Shown: piece after piece, positions 1-10,548 of the stretch
How the letters are laid out: every line of letters begins with the position of its first letter
Position numbering within the stretch: the first letter of the stretch is position 1
DNA from: Bacteroidota bacterium
Lineage (GTDB): Bacteria > Bacteroidota > Bacteroidia > AKYH767-A > OLB10
Assembly: GCA_016713525.1 (NCBI GenBank)
Contig: JADJOZ010000007.1
Location: 62,001-126,000, forward strand
DNA: 64,000 nt
Direction of reading: 5' to 3'
Position numbers and translations under genes: made by a program
The notes under the pieces: generated by a model
What the model was told of the DNA's origin: nothing
The model's input: the letters and a program-made list of their open reading frames with translations, nothing else
The model's database searches: none

Positions 1-22
1 TCTTTCATGTTTAAGTATAGAA

Positions 23-442
23 TTAAGAAATAACATATAATTTATTTTCAATAGCTATAGAATTCGATAAAGTTTTATGAACCGGACATTTGCCGCTGAT
101 CACCAATAAACGTGCAATTTGATCATCATCGAGATCTCCTGTAAAAGAGAGCTCCTGTACAATTTTGGTTTGCTGAACTCCGGAAACCACCTGACGTTCC
201 ATTTTTACATTGGTTGTTACATAATCCAGCTTCCATCCTTTTCTGTCGGCATACATTCGTACAGTAATGCAGGTACAGGAAGCTAATGCCGCCAATAGGA
301 AATCGTGAGGACGAGGACCTTTGTTACTACCTCCATGATCAAGAGGTTCATCAGCATAAAAAAGATGCCCACCTGAATTTAACAAGGTTGTATAAGCGGC
401 ACCTGATAAAGATCCCGATAAGGTATTAATTTTTATTTCCAT
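23..442 (-). CDS. OsmC/Ohr family protein
   Basis: A 139-residue cytoplasmic protein of the OsmC/Ohr family, which reduces organic hydroperoxides or related electrophiles through a cysteine pair. Cys56 (in the segment ALASCTCITV) and Cys119 (in SGKCPVHKTL) match the two family cysteines; a further Cys58 sits beside the first. The length is normal for the family and no signal peptide is present. It lies head to head with the TonB-dependent receptor, with about 100 bp between the two starts. The family call is firm. Whether it is a true peroxidase or one of the YhfA-like OsmC paralogues cannot be decided from sequence alone. Confidence 0.85.
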   Translation of the reverse strand: MEIKINTLSGSLSGAAYTTLLNSGGHLFYADEPLDHGGSNKGPRPHDFLLAALASCTCITVRMYADRKGWKLDYVTTNVKMERQVVSGVQQTKIVQELSFTGDLDDDQIARLLVISGKCPVHKTLSNSIAIENKLYVIS

Positions 443-546
443 AAAATCTAAATTTGTGCTGAATTACAGTTAATTCGACAACGGACACTAAATTACGAAA
501 CATTCTGTTAAAGTAATTTGTTTCTTCGTGTTATTAATAAATCTAT

Positions 547-2982
547 ATGAAACATACTTTTAAACTCCTGATCTTCTGGCTTCTATTCATTTATTCAGTT
601 CCTGCAACAGCATTTCCAGGGCCAAAAGCATCGGATAATGGCACCATTAAAGGTAAAACGGTAGATAGCAAAACCAGAGAGCCACTTCCTTTCGTGAATA
701 TTATTGTTCTGGGAACATCTGTTGGAACTACATCGGATGCCACCGGTTCCTTTATTTTGAAAAATGTAAAACCGGGTTATGTAAAACTCGGTGCTTCAAG
801 CGTTGGCTATAAATCTTTCACTTCCGCCGACATATTCGTTACCAATGAAAAAGTTCCTTTCATTGAAATTGCTTTGGAACCTACAACAGCTGATCTTAAG
901 GAAGTAGTTATTTCAGGACCACAATTTGTCAAGAGAGAAGAGAGTCCGGTTTCTCTTCAAACAATTGGCATTCGTGAAATTGAAAGGAACCCCGGAGGCA
1001 ACAGAGATATCTCCAGAGTTATTCAATCTTTACCCGGAGTTGCATCATCACCCAGTTTCAGAAATGATATAGTCATCAGAGGCGGTTCTCCTTCAGAGAA
1101 TAAGTTTTACCTTGACGGGATGGAAGTTCCTATTATTAATCATTTTCAAACACAGGGATCGACCGGTGGACCCGTTGGTATTATAAATGTGGATCTGGTA
1201 AGAGAGGTAGACTTTTATTCAGGCGCATTCCCAGTGAATAAAGGGAACACCTTAAGTTCGATAATGGAATTTAAACTCCTGGAAGGAAATCAGGAAAAGA
1301 CCGGATTCAGGGGTACCGTTGGTTCATCTGACTTGGGATTTACAATTGATGGACCGATTACTTCAAAAACAAATTACATAGTTTCTGTCAGACGATCCTA
1401 TTTACAATTTTTATTTGAAGCCCTTAAATTACCTTTTTTACCAACCTACACCGATTTACAATTTAAAGTGCGGCATAAGATTAATGAACGAAATGAAATA
1501 ATTTTTCTGGGTATTGGCGCATACGATCAATTTAAACTGAATACCAATGTTAACGATAATGTGGATGATGCCGAACAATTAGAGTATAACAATTATTTGC
1601 TGGGAAATATTCCAACCAATAATCAGTGGAATTACTCAACCGGAGCAATTTACAAACACTTTGGCAAAAACAGTTTAACTAATGTGGTGCTGAGCAGAAG
1701 CACCTTGAATAACAGTTCAGAAAAATTCAGGAACAACAATGAAAATGTGGCTACTGATCAGATTTTCGATTATGAATCTGAAGAAACAGAGAACAAATTC
1801 AGGGTTGAAAATAATTTATCGAAAGGAACCATGAAAGTATTAAGTGGTTTTAGTTTAGAATATGCCGATTATTTTGTAAAAGGCTTCGACAATATTAACA
1901 CTTCATCCGGACCGGTAAAAAGATCCTACAATTCATCATTAAATGTTTTCAAATACGGACTTTTTGTATCGGTTTCAAAGCCGGTATTTAAAAACCGATT
2001 AGCCTTGGCAATAGGCATTCGAACAGATGCAACAGATTATTCCGCTCAAATGAATAATCCCGCTAAACAACTTTCACCCAGATTCTCAGCATCCTGGTCC
2101 TTTAATGAAAAATGGAGCTGGAATTTTAATACAGGGCGTTACTACCAGCTTCCCTCCTATTCTATTTTAGGTTTCAGTGATGCATCAGGAAATCTAATTA
2201 ATAAAGCCAATAAACTAAAATACATTTATAATGACCATCTGGTAACCGGAATTCAATTCCTGCCTGATGCATCTTCTAAAATTACTTTAGAAGGATTTTA
2301 TAAAAAGTACAAGAATTACCCTTATTCTTTAACTGATTCTATTAGCCTGGCAAATCTGGGTTCCGACTTTGGTGTGGTTGGAAATGAATCAGTGAACTCT
2401 TCATCCAAAGGAAGAGCTTATGGCATTGAATTATTGCTGCAGCGACGTTCTGCAACCGGTATATACGGGATCATGGCTTATACATTTGTGCGTAGTGAAT
2501 TTACCGGCGACAATGCGAATTACATTCCATCAGCATGGGATAACAAACATTTACTCACACTTACAGCAGGAAAAGAATTTGGGAAAAACTGGGAAATGGG
2601 AATTAAATGGCGTTATGTAGCCGGCAGACCATATACACCTTATGATGTTCCAGCTACATCATTGAAAACAAACTGGGATGTCAGAGGTCAGGGAATATTG
2701 GATTACACCTTATTAAATACCGAACGACTTGCAGCTTTTCATCAGTTGGATCTACGTATTGACAAAAAGTGGTTCTTCGACAAATGGTCGATTAATTTAT
2801 ATCTGGATCTACAGAATGTTTATGCCTTTAAAGCTGAGAACCAGAATATAATTAATGTCAGAACAGATTCAGAAGGAAAGTTCATTACTGACCCTGAAGA
2901 TTCAAACCGGTATTTAATATATTATATTAAAGATGAATCAGGAACGGTGTTACCCTCCATCGGTGTTATAATTGATTTTTAA
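547..2982 (+). CDS. TonB-dependent receptor with carboxypeptidase-regulatory-like domain
   Basis: An outer-membrane active transporter of 811 residues. It has a signal peptide (about residues 1-22), a CarboxypepD_reg-like beta-sandwich (about 33-110, beginning GTIKGKTVDSKT), a plug domain (about 125-230, with the typical segments SRVIQSLPGV and VIRGGSPSENKFYLDG), then a long beta-barrel ending in an aromatic residue (IDF). The domain order is usual for Bacteroidota receptors. No SusD partner lies next to it, so it is not an obvious SusCD pair, and the substrate cannot be named. A strong hairpin terminator follows directly. The reading frame is intact, unlike many neighbouring genes. Confidence 0.92.
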   Translation: MKHTFKLLIFWLLFIYSVPATAFPGPKASDNGTIKGKTVDSKTREPLPFVNIIVLGTSVGTTSDATGSFILKNVKPGYVKLGASSVGYKSFTSADIFVTNEKVPFIEIALEPTTADLKEVVISGPQFVKREESPVSLQTIGIREIERNPGGNRDISRVIQSLPGVASSPSFRNDIVIRGGSPSENKFYLDGMEVPIINHFQTQGSTGGPVGIINVDLVREVDFYSGAFPVNKGNTLSSIMEFKLLEGNQEKTGFRGTVGSSDLGFTIDGPITSKTNYIVSVRRSYLQFLFEALKLPFLPTYTDLQFKVRHKINERNEIIFLGIGAYDQFKLNTNVNDNVDDAEQLEYNNYLLGNIPTNNQWNYSTGAIYKHFGKNSLTNVVLSRSTLNNSSEKFRNNNENVATDQIFDYESEETENKFRVENNLSKGTMKVLSGFSLEYADYFVKGFDNINTSSGPVKRSYNSSLNVFKYGLFVSVSKPVFKNRLALAIGIRTDATDYSAQMNNPAKQLSPRFSASWSFNEKWSWNFNTGRYYQLPSYSILGFSDASGNLINKANKLKYIYNDHLVTGIQFLPDASSKITLEGFYKKYKNYPYSLTDSISLANLGSDFGVVGNESVNSSSKGRAYGIELLLQRRSATGIYGIMAYTFVRSEFTGDNANYIPSAWDNKHLLTLTAGKEFGKNWEMGIKWRYVAGRPYTPYDVPATSLKTNWDVRGQGILDYTLLNTERLAAFHQLDLRIDKKWFFDKWSINLYLDLQNVYAFKAENQNIINVRTDSEGKFITDPEDSNRYLIYYIKDESGTVLPSIGVIIDF

Positions 2983-3007
2983 GTAACAAACAATTCATAT
3001 AAAACTG

Positions 3008-3040
3008 AAAAAGGCGGAAGAAAAACTCTTCCGCCTTTTC
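3008..3040 (+). terminator. Rho-independent terminator after the TonB-dependent receptor
   Basis: A 12-bp stem (arms about 3010-3021 and 3027-3038, GGCGGAAG against CTTCCGCC) lies 27 bp after the receptor stop, with A-rich sequence before it and T-rich sequence after it. It could work in both directions. Confidence 0.85.
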
Positions 3041-3056
3041 GGTTTATGCAATAATT

Positions 3057-3137
3057 TTATTGTTTTACAAAGGCTGAACGCACTTCACTTCTTCCTGCAT
3101 TTAAGAAAACTGACATGATTAGTAGTAGTTTTTTCAT
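3057..3137 (-). pseudogene. 26-residue ORF, possible remnant of a secreted protein
   Basis: An uncharged start of signal-peptide type (MKKLLLIMSVFLNAG) is joined directly to a short charged tail (RSEVRSAFVKQ) and a stop. The tail resembles the last strand of a T9SS sorting domain. The open frame could be the two ends of a secreted-protein gene left after an internal deletion, or a chance small ORF. It lies just upstream (in minus-strand sense) of the bidirectional hairpin at 3008-3040. Only the ORF itself is seen; its origin is inference. Confidence 0.3.
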
Positions 3138-3523
3138 GAGTTTAGAATTAAGTTATATTAAAGGTTTACTTCACAAATATAGCCAAATTTTAAATTATTA
3201 GTATCAGAATTGTGTCATCAAAAAGTGTTTCTAAGTAGCTATTTTTCAGATCATTGTCATTATCATGTAAATTACCTTATTCTAAAAGCAATGATGACTT
3301 GTATAAAAATGAATAGTTGTGCCACAAATATGTAAGGTACCAAAGTATTGATAATAGAGGGTTTCAGCATATGCAGGGTCTGTTAAACAGCCGAAACAGC
3401 TTTTTTGAGATTCACCATAGTATGGAACAGACATGTATACTTATCAGGAAACTTGATTTGCAATACGCATCCCATCAGAAGTACTTTTAACATCAAACAG
3501 GCGCAAGCCACAAAACCACATAC
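3138..3523. other. Intergenic region before the T9SS gene
   Basis: AT-rich, with no further gene found. It contains a short dyad CTGTT-A-AACAG near 3385 followed by a run of T, but no convincing promoter or terminator. Confidence 0.5.
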
Positions 3524-6500
3524 ATGAAAGCGCTCGAAAAAATTTGTCTGACTCTGATTAGCTTACTCGTAACTAATTATGCTTTTTCACAATCTTCATG
3601 TGCACCTACTACTGCACAGTCTGACCTCGACATCAACAATGTTCGCACAACAATTTTAGTTGGTGGTGACATGTGGTGGGATCTGACTAGTCCCAAATAT
3701 GAAATTCCGAAAGGCAGCAATAAACATTCCTTGTATGCCGGATCACTTTGGATTGGAGGCATTGATGCCGGTGGACAAATTAAAGTTGCAGCACAAACCT
3801 ATCGCCAATCCGGAACTGATTTCTGGGGTGGCGCTATCGATACTGTGCAGATTGGTATTTCAGCTTCTAAATGTCTGCAATATGACAGACATTGGAATGT
3901 TTCAAAAACAGAGGTGCAGGATTTTATAAATGATCCAACAACAGCAACTAATGATATTAAAAGCTGGCCGGGTAATGGAGATCCAACATCAAATGAAGGA
4001 ACATATTTAGCACCATTTGTTGATGTAAATGGTGATGGCACCTATGATTATACCGATGGCGATTATCCGGGATATAATTTCAGCGGAGTTTATCCTGCTG
4101 CACCTGGAACATGTAAAACCGTATGCAATGATTATCTTTTTGGAGACCAGACTATCTGGTGGGTTTTCAATGATGTAGGTAATATTCATGGTACAGGCTC
4201 CGATCCTATTGGTCTCGAAATACGTGCACAGGCATTTGCATTCCAAACCAATGATGAAATAAATAACATGACCTTTTATAAATACCAAATTATAAATCGT
4301 TCAACAAATACCCTGACCCAAACCTATTTTGGCCAATGGGTTGATCCTGATCTGGGTAACTCTATTGATGATTATGTTGGTTGTGATGTTGGCAGAGGAC
4401 TTGGTTTCTGTTATAATGGTGATGCTGATGATGAAACAGCATCAGGTTATGGTATTAATCCGCCGGCTGTCGGTGTCGACTTTTTTCAGGGGCCACTAGC
4501 TGATATGCTTGATAATATCGATAATGATAAAGATGGCTGTGTTGATTGTACTTTTTGTACCGATTCAGCAGGAGTTGTTTCTGTTATTCCAGATGATGTT
4601 TTGCGTGAACAAATTATCATGTCTAAATTCATGAAATATGACAATGTCAACAATTCTCCGATAGGAAACCCGAATGGATTCACTGATTTTTACAACTACC
4701 TCCAGGGCATTTTCTCGATGGTCAACCTATGACTTATGGCGGTAATGGTCACGACCCCGGAAACCCGGTTTGCGACTATATGTTTCCCGGCGATACAGAT
4801 CCTTTGTTCCCAGGTCAGAACTGGACAGAAGCAACTGCAAATAATCCTGTTGGTGACCGCAGATTCATTCAATCGGCAGGAGTATTTACTTTGGAACCGG
4901 GTGCTGTAAACTATGTCACTACAGGAGTGGTGTGGGCGCGTGCAACAACCGGCGGGCCACAGGCAAGTATTGGTTTGCTAAAAGCGGCAGATGACAAAGC
5001 ACAGGCTCTTTTTGACAATTGCTTTAAACTTATTGATGGACCCAATGCCCCTGATTTAGCTGTTAGAGAGCTCGACAAAACAATTATTCTCACACTTACA
5101 AATACCAATGTTCCTGAAATAGAAAAGTATGTGGCTAAAGATCCTACCATCACCGGATTTCCCGATTCATTGACCTACTTTAAATTTCAAGGCTATCAGA
5201 TATTTCAGTTCAAAGATGAAACTGTTACTGTTGCAGACATAGGCAATCCTGATAAAGTAAGATTAGCCGCACAATGTGATATTAAGGACGGAATAAGCCA
5301 GCTCGTTAACTTTTATTATGAACCCACTCTGAATGCAAATATGCCGATTGAACAAGTAAATGGAAGCGACAAAGGTATTACACATACCTTCCTTATTAAA
5401 CAGAATTTATTTGCCACCGGAAATACTGCATTGATAAATCACCAAACTTATTTCTTTACGGTGGTTGCCTACGCACATAATAATTACAAAACATACGACC
5501 CAAGTGATCCATTTCAGTTAGATGGTCAGAAAAAACCATATTTATCTGGAAGAAACAACATTAAAACGTATTCTGCAATACCTCATATCCCGAGTGTGGA
5601 AAATATTGGAACCATATTACATACCCAATTCGGTGACGGACCTCCTGTAAAAAGAATGGAAGGTAGTGGAAACGGAGGTATGATCGTTGATTTCACTGAA
5701 GCAACTGTTGATGAAATATTAAGTCCCCCCTATTACCGTTCGTTTCAACCTGTTTACAAATCCTTGAAAGCTCCGGTTAAAGTGAAGGTGTTTGATCCAA
5801 TGATTATTGATCCATTACAGTATGAAATCAGATTTGATACAATCAGTCCTAATGCTAATTACACACTATCATCAAGTGACCAGTCTTTGATCGTGAACTC
5901 CGATTACAATATTGCTACGTCAGATGAACTTGTGGTTCCTGAATGGGGTCTCACCTTCCAGGCTTCTACTTGCATTGAACCCGGCGACACTCTGGATCCA
6001 AAAAATGGCTATCTGGAAAGTTCTATTGAATTTAATAATGAATCTGCAAAATGGTTGTCTGCTGTTGCTGATGTCGACAATATCGGAGGTGATCCAAAAG
6101 ATTGGATCAGATCCGGGACTGCTTCAAATGATCCTTATAAAAAAGAGGATGATAAGGAAGTATATGAAAATGTTGTCAATGGTACCTGGGCTCCGTATAA
6201 GTTGGTTTCAAGAGATCCATTTCACCCGAGAATGGGAAATCTTGGTGAAGTAAATATCAGCTTATCACCTAATGAGGATACTAAAACAGCAATCAATAGT
6301 ATTGATGTGATATTTACCGCAGACCAGTCGAAATGGACACGTTGTGTTGTAGTTGAAACCGGAAATCAGGCAGCTTTAAATATTGGTAATGCCAAACAGT
6401 TTGATCTCAGAAAATCAGCATCAATGGGGAAAAATGGAGAGCCCGATAATTCAATCAATTCAACTGGAATGAGCTGGTTTCCGGGATATGCATATGATGT

Positions 6501-7497
6501 TGAAACCGGTGTAAGGTTGAATATTGTCTTTGGCGAAAATTCTTCATTGATTGAAGATAATTCGCAGGATATGAAATTCAATCCTACTTCAAGAATTTAT
6601 GATAATTCCGGTAAAATTGTATTAGGTGGTATGCATTTTATTTACATCATGGGGCATAATGGTGATGGAGAAACTGATGTACCGCCCTACGATTCATGCC
6701 GATATATTTTCAACAAACTCAATACATTGAATTCTACCGATAAAAGAACTGTTTGGAAACATGCTATGTGGACAAATATTCCACTAGTAACAAGTGATTA
6801 TGAATCACTCAACCTGCCGGTTGAAATACCTTCCGATGTAAAAGTGAGAATTCGTATAGCCAGAAATTACAAACCTATGGCCGGCACAACCGAATTAAGG
6901 TATACCGATATTCTTTCAATTGGAACTACCTATTATGTTTCAAAACCTCCGATAACACATAATGGTATCACTTATGAATTTACAGGACAAAGCTTTGTTG
7001 CTACCACATCTCAATTTGAAGGTCCGGGACGGGTAACTGACCAGATTCCGGCAAACAATTTTATGCCATTGTTCACCTTTGGAACAGAGAATCTGGCATC
7101 TGAAACTAACAATCAGGAAATTGCTTCGGAAGCACTTCGCTTAATTAATGTTGTTCCGAATCCATATTATGCTTACTCAGCTTACGAAAAAAGCCAGCTT
7201 GACAACCGGATAAAGATTACCAACTTACCTGCAAAATGTAAAGTAACTATTTTATCTCCGAACGGTACTATAATCAGAAAATTCGAAAGGGATGTTCCTA
7301 CTGATAATACTGCCGGAACTGTGGTTTCGCCGAAATCCATTAATACCGACACAACAATTGACTGGGATTTAAAAAACTTAAAAGGTATTCCGGTTTCGGG
7401 TGGTATGTACTTAATTCACGTTGATGCTGGTGTACTCGGAACAAAAACAATTAAATGGTTCGGAATATTGCGACCAATTGATTTAGATACGTTCTGA
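3524..7497 (+). CDS. Large secreted T9SS cargo protein, interrupted by one frameshift
   Basis: Two open frames, 3524-4732 and 4729-7497, are one gene. The first has a signal peptide (about residues 1-22) and a region rich in Gly, Asp and aromatic residues. The second ends in a T9SS-type sorting domain (NVVPNPYYAYSAYE through GGMYLIHV). The first frame reads YNYLQGIF and then stops early, while the other frame continues LDGQPMTYGG. Adding one T to the T4 run at 4710-4713 joins them into about 1324 residues. The ATGA overlap at the break looks like translational coupling, but the second part has no signal peptide. The function is unknown; export to the cell surface is inferred from the two ends. 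Confidence 0.8.
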
Positions 7498-7504
7498 TAA
7501 AAAA

Positions 7505-8173
7505 TCAGGTAGTCAGTGCCTCCAAATACTGATTGATATAATATTTAAGTTGTGACGATTTATATTGCATAACAAAACGGGGATGTTCCAATGCGACTAC
7601 GCGATCGAATATTTGGAGCTCCCCGTTTAATTCAGCTAAAAACTGACCGTTCTTTTTGCCTAAAGAAATGACCACATCGGTGCGTACACCAGCACGAATA
7701 CACATATCAAGATGTTGAATGATGTAAGGTTTAACTTCATCAACAATGATGTGATTATCGTAAAAGTTGAAATTTTTTCCATTCCTGACAAAACCAAGTG
7801 GACAAAGTGCACTTAGCAAAACATTATCATAGAATTTTGGAGCACCTCCATAGGCTTCAATCATCTTGTAAATAAATCGACTGGACAGTTCACTACTCTG
7901 AGGTAAATCTGTCGATAAACCACAACTTTCTTCCAGTGCAAATGTGTCGGTAAAAGGTATTCCTGTGAGGCCGCCTCCTTTTCTTCCGGGATTGATTCCA
8001 ATCATTAAAATCCGGGGCTTGCTGCCGGAATAGAATTTTTCACAGAACAATTTCAGCAGGCGTTGAACTTGCAATTCAGAATAGGGATTTAAAACACCAA
8101 TTCCTGATGGTAATTTCCAGGAAGGAGGTTTCTTTAAAAGAAATTCAGCAAAAATTTCACCAGGTGTTGGCAC
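7505..8173 (-). CDS. SMUG2-like uracil-DNA glycosylase family protein (DUF4918)
   Basis: A 222-residue protein of the uracil-DNA glycosylase superfamily, which removes damaged bases such as uracil from DNA. Motif 1 is MIGINPGRKGGGLTG followed by PFTDT, and motif 2 is EHPRFV near the C-terminus; these fit the SMUG2/DUF4918 branch common in Bacteroidota. It is the last gene of a minus-strand group with 8180-8587 (gap 6 bp) and 8611-9843. It is convergent with the T9SS gene, and a small CTGAT/ATCAG dyad overlaps the two 3' ends. The superfamily is confident. Substrate preference is inferred from the family. Confidence 0.8.
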   Translation of the reverse strand: MPTPGEIFAEFLLKKPPSWKLPSGIGVLNPYSELQVQRLLKLFCEKFYSGSKPRILMIGINPGRKGGGLTGIPFTDTFALEESCGLSTDLPQSSELSSRFIYKMIEAYGGAPKFYDNVLLSALCPLGFVRNGKNFNFYDNHIIVDEVKPYIIQHLDMCIRAGVRTDVVISLGKKNGQFLAELNGELQIFDRVVALEHPRFVMQYKSSQLKYYINQYLEALTT

Positions 8174-8179
8174 GAAAAA

Positions 8180-8587
8180 TTATTTCAGTTTAATGGAAAT
8201 AATTGGCAATGTGTTTTTGTTGCCTTTCTCGTCGATATAAGTTACCTCTTTCAAAATAACGGTATCACCAACATTTCCATTTTTAATGGCTTCGCGTGCA
8301 AGGATTGGGAATCCGCCTTCTCCAATTCCAAAATCTTTGTTCATGAATGGTTTTAATGTGAGATAATTAATCTGAAATGTTTCAAGTTTATAAATTTTTC
8401 CATCATCACACTGAACAGTAAGAGGCGATAATTCAGTCCATGCCAAAGCATCAGCAATAGTAACATCATTGATTACTTTGTCATTCATATATACTTTGCA
8501 GGAAGCAGGTGCTTTTGCTTCCTGAGCATTTAATTGAGAAAGCGATCCGGATATAATTACAACAACGATAAGTAGTATTTTTTTCAT
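8180..8587 (-). CDS. Small secreted protein of unknown function
   Basis: 135 residues with a clear signal peptide (MKKILLIVVVIISGSLSQLNAQ). The mature part is a small mixed alpha/beta domain beginning with a Cys-containing segment (APASCKVYMNDKVI), with a second Cys in VQCDDGKIY. No family was recognised. It sits between the C1B peptidase (23 bp upstream) and the DNA glycosylase (6 bp downstream), so the three are probably cotranscribed, but no shared function is evident. Confidence 0.7.
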   Translation of the reverse strand: MKKILLIVVVIISGSLSQLNAQEAKAPASCKVYMNDKVINDVTIADALAWTELSPLTVQCDDGKIYKLETFQINYLTLKPFMNKDFGIGEGGFPILAREAIKNGNVGDTVILKEVTYIDEKGNKNTLPIISIKLK

Positions 8588-8610
8588 AACAACATTTTAT
8601 TTGAACGAGA

Positions 8611-9843
8611 TTATTTTTTAGGGAATTTTGCAAGCACATCTTTAGCAGCATCTTTATGTACTGTAAATGACATCATTTTTAATTTGACATAATCCTCATG
8701 ATAATAATAATAACCTTTACTAACAGGATTATTATGAGCACCACTACCGGAATCTTTAATCAGAAACCAAGTACCATTTGGTTTATCGACCCAGCCAACC
8801 ATATGTATACCATGATCATCGGTAGTTGAACCATTTGTAAACCTTAATTGGCGGGCATTTTCATCAATATATGCCGAAGGAACATCATAAGTCGGTACCA
8901 CAGCAATTCCTTTACTCCCTAAAATTCCTGACTCTGAAACATCGCCACCAATAGCAATAGAAAAACCTTTCTTTAAAGACGATTTGATAAGCGACATAAA
9001 ATCATCAAGGGGAACATTATGGTAGTCCGCAGAATTCCACCAATTATCTGGCACGTCATACTCAGCAATGGTATAATATTTCGATTGTTTCAATGACATA
9101 AAGTCAACATAGTCATCAGGATTTAATTTAAGCACATGAGACATGTATTCTTTGGGAGATAATTTTTTTCCGTTTACCATCACATGATCCGGAGCTTTAC
9201 CCATGTGATGATCTAAAATAGAATGAAATGTGGCGATCACTTCCTGTTCATTCCAGGCACCTGCAGCCTTTACACTTTTCAGATAGTGATCGAGTTCTGC
9301 AAATAAAACAGAGTGATCAAGGAATTTTTGACCTACTCGATATCCGGAATAAGAATCATACGGAACTATTCCATACATTTTCATCATCCTGGTAACGGCA
9401 TTCGATTCGGAACCTTCTCCAAAGAAGGAAGCACCCCGCGTTTTAACAAATTCACGCGCCTTTTCAATGTATTCCCAATAAACAATATACAATTCGGCTA
9501 ACCTCACTTCATCACCTGAAAGTCTCTTTACTTCTGCTTCTAAAAATGAAGTAGTTGAGAAACTCCAGCAGGTGTTGGTCATGCCTTGAGAAACCGGTTT
9601 ACCTGCCCATACAGTTTGGAACTCATCTGCTGAAACCGGTGCCTGTATGTTACTGAAGTCCATTTTAAAAACAGGAGGCTTTTCATCAGTTTTTGGAGAA
9701 TTAAAGAGCTTGATGCTACTCTCAATTTCCTGATAAAATTTATTTTCGGCTTTTATAAATTCACCTTTATCACGACGTTCCTGCGCATCGGTGATAACAG
9801 GAATTGAAAGCCCGATTATTAATGCAAATGCAATTTTCTTCAT
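8611..9843 (-). CDS. C1B (bleomycin hydrolase-like) cysteine peptidase, secreted
   Basis: 410 residues with a signal peptide (about 1-20), so it acts in the periplasm or outside the cell. Papain-fold catalytic residues are visible: oxyanion Gln86 and nucleophile Cys92 (SQGMTNTCWSFS), and His344 (TTDDHGIHMVGW). The third position, normally Asn in a segment like VKNSWG, is Asp364 here (LIKDSGSG). A long insert between Cys and His, typical of aminopeptidase C/bleomycin hydrolase, is present. It heads a likely three-gene minus-strand operon. The family assignment is good. The Asn-to-Asp change may alter or lower activity. Confidence 0.82.
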   Translation of the reverse strand: MKKIAFALIIGLSIPVITDAQERRDKGEFIKAENKFYQEIESSIKLFNSPKTDEKPPVFKMDFSNIQAPVSADEFQTVWAGKPVSQGMTNTCWSFSTTSFLEAEVKRLSGDEVRLAELYIVYWEYIEKAREFVKTRGASFFGEGSESNAVTRMMKMYGIVPYDSYSGYRVGQKFLDHSVLFAELDHYLKSVKAAGAWNEQEVIATFHSILDHHMGKAPDHVMVNGKKLSPKEYMSHVLKLNPDDYVDFMSLKQSKYYTIAEYDVPDNWWNSADYHNVPLDDFMSLIKSSLKKGFSIAIGGDVSESGILGSKGIAVVPTYDVPSAYIDENARQLRFTNGSTTDDHGIHMVGWVDKPNGTWFLIKDSGSGAHNNPVSKGYYYYHEDYVKLKMMSFTVHKDAAKDVLAKFPKK

Positions 9844-9920
9844 AGGTGTTCAAATAAATATATAATTGAAACTTCAAGTTGAAAAAGTATCCTTTTCAAC
9901 CATTCCGGTACAAAAATAAA

Positions 9921-9946
9921 AAAACCGGACTGTTATGTCCGGTTTT
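9921..9946 (-). terminator. Rho-independent terminator of the small Thr/Glu-rich gene
   Basis: A perfect 10-bp stem (AAAACCGGAC at 9921-9930 pairs with 9937-9946) has a 6-nt loop. On the minus strand it is followed by a long T-rich tract (9909-9920). It sits between the gene at 9967-10257 and the peptidase downstream, so these are separate transcripts. Confidence 0.85.
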
Positions 9947-9966
9947 CTTAAAATTTTATTGATCGC

Positions 9967-10257
9967 TTAACGGGGATCAACAATTACGTTTACTCCATCA
10001 TGTTTACCAGAATAAACACGAAGTCTTTCTTTCTTTTCTTCAGGAGCTGCAAATGTACTTTCTGTTCCCCCGCCTGTTCCGCCTTCAGCACCACTATCAA
10101 TGGTAACTGTTTCATTATAAGGCTCAGTTGTTGTACCTTCTTCAGTGGTTGGAGCAGGTGTAACAGGTGGTGCATCACCTTCTTGCGCAAATGCACCCTC
10201 ACTTAACATTCCCAGCCCTGCAAAGGCAATAATTGCAATCAATTTTGTTGCTTTCAT
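9967..10257 (-). CDS. Small Thr/Glu-rich secreted protein, unknown function
   Basis: 96 residues: a signal peptide (about 1-24, ending GAFA), then a low-complexity Pro/Thr/Glu/Gly stretch (about 28-75) and a short C-terminal part with KKERLRVYSG and VIVDPR. The mature part is probably disordered. It has its own good promoter (10282-10312) and terminator (9921-9946), so it is a monocistronic gene and likely real. No family was recognised. Confidence 0.6.
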   Translation of the reverse strand: MKATKLIAIIAFAGLGMLSEGAFAQEGDAPPVTPAPTTEEGTTTEPYNETVTIDSGAEGGTGGGTESTFAAPEEKKERLRVYSGKHDGVNVIVDPR

Positions 10258-10281
10258 TTTATAATGTTGGTTTTATATGAT

Positions 10282-10312
10282 CAAAGATAAGTCAAATTTT
10301 TAAGAATGCAAG
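10282..10312 (-). promoter_or_regulatory. Bacteroidota-type promoter for the small secreted gene
   Basis: On the minus strand the -7 element TATCTTTG (10282-10289) fits TAnnTTTG exactly. CTTG (10309-10312) stands for the -33 TTTG with 19 bp between them. The gene starts 24 bp downstream. Confidence 0.55.
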
Positions 10313-10531
10313 TCTTTTCAATTAAATTATTACACTTAAACCGGCAAGTCATACAATCACATTTATGTGTCTGTTCCGGCAATTTTCCAATATTAATTTA
10401 CGTCTTAGCCAGTAAATGCAGGTGATTCAAGGAGCCGACCCGTTAATACGAAGCATCCTGAAAAAGGTTACACTACCCTATCATGTAGTTAAATTTCGAC
10501 ATCTTAAAGCGATTAAAATACAAGCCTTTAT
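10313..10531. other. Intergenic region between divergent genes
   Basis: About 290 bp separate the small secreted gene from the ABC operon. Apart from the two proposed promoters nothing was recognised. Confidence 0.4.
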
Positions 10532-10539
10532 TAGTTTTG
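10532..10539 (+). promoter_or_regulatory. Possible -7 element of the MacAB-like operon
   Basis: TAGTTTTG matches TAnnTTTG, only 9 bp before the ATG at 10549, so the leader would be very short. No TTTG is found at the proper distance upstream, so the call is weak. Confidence 0.3.
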
Positions 10540-10548
10540 TAGCATCAT

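Noticed and set aside
4729..4732. ATGA overlap as translational coupling of two T9SS proteins
   Set aside because: The second part has no signal peptide, and one extra T in the T4 run gives a continuous protein; the same kind of break occurs in aroC, ftsY and rpmG.
7493..7507. CTGAT-AAAAA-ATCAG dyad as terminator between convergent genes
   Set aside because: The stem is only 5 bp and no T tract follows on either strand.
10258..10548. Riboswitch or small RNA upstream of the ABC operon
   Set aside because: No conserved aptamer elements or stable stem-loops could be recognised.
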